A DNA stretch of 64,000 bases. Origin: Henricia sp. BOLD:AAB3569 (lineage: Eukaryota > Echinodermata > Asteroidea > Spinulosida > Echinasteridae). Under the pieces are notes generated by a model. The model worked only from the letters and a program-made list of their open reading frames with translations. It ran no database searches and was not told where the DNA came from. Location: the NCBI GenBank assembly GCA_037783545.1, contig JBBELK010000096.1, forward strand, positions 3,286,001-3,350,000, in the 5' to 3' direction. The translations under genes and the position numbers were made by a program. How positions within the stretch are numbered: the stretch's first letter is position 1; every line of letters starts with the position of its first letter. Shown here one piece after another: positions 62,334 to 64,000 of this stretch.

Positions 62334-62852
62334 CAGGAGTACACGGACAGCCACGGTCTGCAGAGCAGGCAGGAAGCCCGAGCCCAGATTTCCCTGAACT
62401 CTGAAATTTCTCGGCCATTTCCCGGCGAAAGTCTGTGAATTTTTCAGGACAAGTGCGGAATATAGACTGTTTGGAGCATGCAAAATTTGAAGTTCGTCGG
62501 AAAATGTATTGACTTCCAAATTTGCCGACGTTTGGACCACACTTTGACCAAATTCCCGTCCCAAACAAGACTGAGCATGCGCACGAGTGATCAGGAGTAC
62601 ACGGACAGCCACGGTCTGCAGAGTAGGCAGGAAGCCCGAGCCCAGTTTTCCCTGAACTCTGAAATTTCTCGGCCAATTCCCGGCGAAAGTCTGTGAATTT
62701 TTCAGGACAAGTGCGGAATATACACTGTTTGGAGCATGCAAAATTTGAAGTTCGTCGGAAAATTTCTTGACTTCCAAATTTGCCGACGTTTGGACCACAC
62801 TTTGACCAAATTCCCGTCCCAAACAAGACTGAGCATGCGCACGAGTGATCAG

Positions 62853-62993
62853 GGCTGCGTTCCAAACACGCGAACATTGCAAACGTTTTCATCGTTCGCC
62901 AACAACCGGTACCCGGCTTTCCAAAGACGAGTGCACAAAAGCATTGTAACCAGTGGCGAACGTTGCCAACGTTCGCGTGTTTGGAACGCAGCC
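62853..62993 (+). mobile_element. MITE-like 141-bp element, copy 5 (subtype II)
   Basis: It appears identical to the copy at 62,193 and lies exactly 660 bp downstream, so it was copied as part of the dimeric higher-order repeat. Confidence 0.8.
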
Positions 62994-63512
62994 CAGGAGT
63001 ACACGGACAGCCACGGTCTGCAGAGCAGGCAGGAAGCCCGAGCCCAGTTTTCCCTGAACTCTGAAATTTCTCGGCCATTTCCCGGCGAAAGTCTGTGAAT
63101 TTTTCAGGACAAGTGCGGAATATAGACTGTTTGGAGCATGCAAAATTTGAAGTTCGTCGGAAAATGTATTGACTTCCAAATTTGCCGACGTTTGGACCAC
63201 ACTTTGACCAAATTCCCGTCCCAAACAAGACTGAGCATGCGCACGAGTGATCAGGAGTACACGGACAGCCACGGTCTGCAGAGCAGGCAGGAAGCCCGAG
63301 CCCAGTTTTCCCTGAACTCTGAAATTTCTCGGCCATTTCCCGGCGAAAGTCTGTGAATTTTTCAGGACAAGTGCGGAATATACACTGTTTGGAGCATGCA
63401 AAATTTGAAGTTCGTCGGAAAATGTCTTGACTTCCAAATTTGCCGACGTTTGGACCACACTTTGACCAAATTCCCGTCCCAAACAAGACTGAGCATGCGC
63501 ACGAGTGATCAG

Positions 63513-63653
63513 GGCTGCGTTCCAAACACGCGAACATTGCAAACGTTTTCATCGTTCGCCAACAACCGGTACCCGGCTTTCCAAAGACGAGTGCACAAAA
63601 GCATTGTAACCAGTGGCGAACGTTGCCAACGTTCGCGTGTTTGGAACGCAGCC
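63513..63653 (+). mobile_element. MITE-like 141-bp element, copy 6 (subtype II)
   Basis: It appears identical to copies 4 and 5 and lies 660 bp beyond copy 5. The host monomer reads AAATGTCTTG in the dyad left arm, where copies 4 and 5 have AAATTTCTTG. Confidence 0.8.
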
Positions 63654-64000
63654 CAGGAGTACACGGACAGCCACGGTCTGCAGAGCAGGCAGGAAGCCCG
63701 AGCCCAGTTTTCCCTGAACTCTGAAATTTCTCGGCCATTTCCCGGCGAAAGTCTGTGAATTTTTCAGGACAAGTGCGGAATATAGACTGTTTGGAGCATG
63801 CAAAATTTGAAGTTCGTCGGAAAATGTATTGACTTCCAAATTTGCCGACGTTTGGACCACACTTTGACCAAATTCCCGTCCCAAACAAGACTGAGCATGC
63901 GCACGAGTGATCAGGAGTACACGGACAGCCACGGTCTGCAGAGCAGGCAGGAAGCCCGAGCCCAGTTTTCCCTGAACTCTGAAATTTCTCGGCCATTTCC

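Larger units (their letters stand above)
1..64000. repeat. Head-to-tail satellite array, 258-bp monomer, about 244 complete copies
   Basis: The motif CCAAACAAGACTGAGCATGC starts at 1, 260 and 518 and then recurs every 258 or 259 bases to 63,881. The 63,880 bases from 1 to the last complete unit, less six 144-bp insertions, give 244 monomers averaging 258.3 bp. All units have the same orientation and no spacer separates them. Neighbouring monomers differ at a limited set of recurring sites, for example CCCGAG/CCCAAG, CCCGGCG/CCTGGCG/CCCAGCG, TTCCCGTCC/TTCCAGTCC, ATATAGACTG/ATATACACTG, AAATTTCTTG/AAATGTCTTG/AAATGTATTG and GCAAAATTT/GCACAATTT. No flank is reached at either end, so the true array is longer. 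Such arrays are typical of eukaryotic heterochromatin or centromeres. No sequence here proves a centromeric role. I do not recognise the family by name. Confidence 0.98.
62159..64000. repeat. Dimeric higher-order repeat, period 660 bp, about 2.8 copies, runs off the window
   Basis: Monomer starts at 62,159, 62,561, 62,819, 63,221, 63,479 and 63,881 alternate 402 and 258 bp. The 402-bp monomer carries the 141-bp element plus its 3-bp target duplication, and the next is plain. The three units differ by only a few substitutions (CAGATTTCC near 62,390, GAGTAGGC near 62,623, CCAATTCCC near 62,674, AAATGTCTTG near 63,420). The insertion has become a fixed part of a new HOR that may continue beyond the window. 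Confidence 0.85.

Noticed and set aside
56083-63653. Six independent transposon insertions
   Set aside because: Site, orientation and flanks are identical in all six, the host-monomer variants are shared, and spacing follows HOR periods (660 bp). Copying with the satellite is the simpler explanation.
1-64000. CRISPR array
   Set aside because: Repeats are direct and regular, but the unit is 258 bp with no unique spacers. The sequence between any chosen repeats is itself repeated.
1-64000. Ribosomal DNA spacer or other multi-gene tandem repeat
   Set aside because: The unit is too short for an rRNA gene unit and I see no rRNA-like, tRNA-like (A/B box) or snRNA-like sequence in it.
1-64000. Telomeric or simple-sequence repeat
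   Set aside because: No TTAGGG-type or other short-motif tract longer than a few bases occurs. The only homopolymers are T-tracts of five to seven.

Overview
The window is one uninterrupted block of tandem satellite DNA. From base 1 to base 64,000 every stretch can be aligned to the same 258-bp unit, always in the same orientation, and the array runs off both ends. About 244 complete monomers plus a partial one are present. I see no conventional gene, tRNA, rRNA, CRISPR array, bacterial operon or non-satellite flank. The only non-satellite DNA is a 141-bp inverted-repeat element found six times in the last 8 kb. Long, homogenised, head-to-tail satellite of this kind points to a eukaryotic nuclear genome (centromeric, pericentromeric or other heterochromatin). 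CpG is hardly depleted (about 13-14 per monomer, observed/expected near 0.9 by hand count of one monomer, G+C about 48%), which fits an invertebrate or lightly methylated genome somewhat better than a mammal. The species cannot be named from this sequence.

Layout. The monomer is 258 bp, with a common 259-bp form that has one extra base in a T-tract, and rare 257/260-bp forms. Monomer variants are organised into many overlapping higher-order repeats (HORs). Positions 1-9,100 are mixed monomers containing a ~2,583-bp ten-monomer tandem duplication (2,877-8,153). Positions 9,100-30,000 are dominated by a 775-bp trimer (9,120-10,924; 15,708-17,665; 18,290-20,229), a 774-bp trimer duplication (12,831-14,452), runs of near-identical 258-bp monomers, a 2,582-bp ten-mer duplication (15,040-20,229), and a 5.7-6.4-kb segmental duplication linking 9,667-16,110 with 20,770-26,439. 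Positions 31,000-46,000 hold an eight-mer (2,067 bp), a ten-mer (2,585 bp) and further ten-, four- and three-monomer duplications. Positions 46,300-54,300 hold a nearly perfect nine-mer (2,325 bp) and a six-mer (1,548 bp). From 56 kb the 141-bp element appears inside monomers, ending in a 660-bp dimeric HOR (402-bp insertion-bearing monomer plus 258-bp plain monomer) that reaches the window end.

Nothing works together here in the sense of a pathway. The biology is array evolution: unequal exchange or amplification at several scales, local homogenisation, and capture and co-amplification of a small transposon-like element. Very long open frames occur on the minus strand (up to 1,411 codons, 12,346-16,581). 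They arise because 258 is divisible by 3 and the monomer lacks stops in two minus frames, and I do not annotate them as genes. The observations most worth a second look are the recurring ten-monomer duplication length, the element captured and spread by the satellite, and a conserved 13-bp-arm dyad in the monomers.
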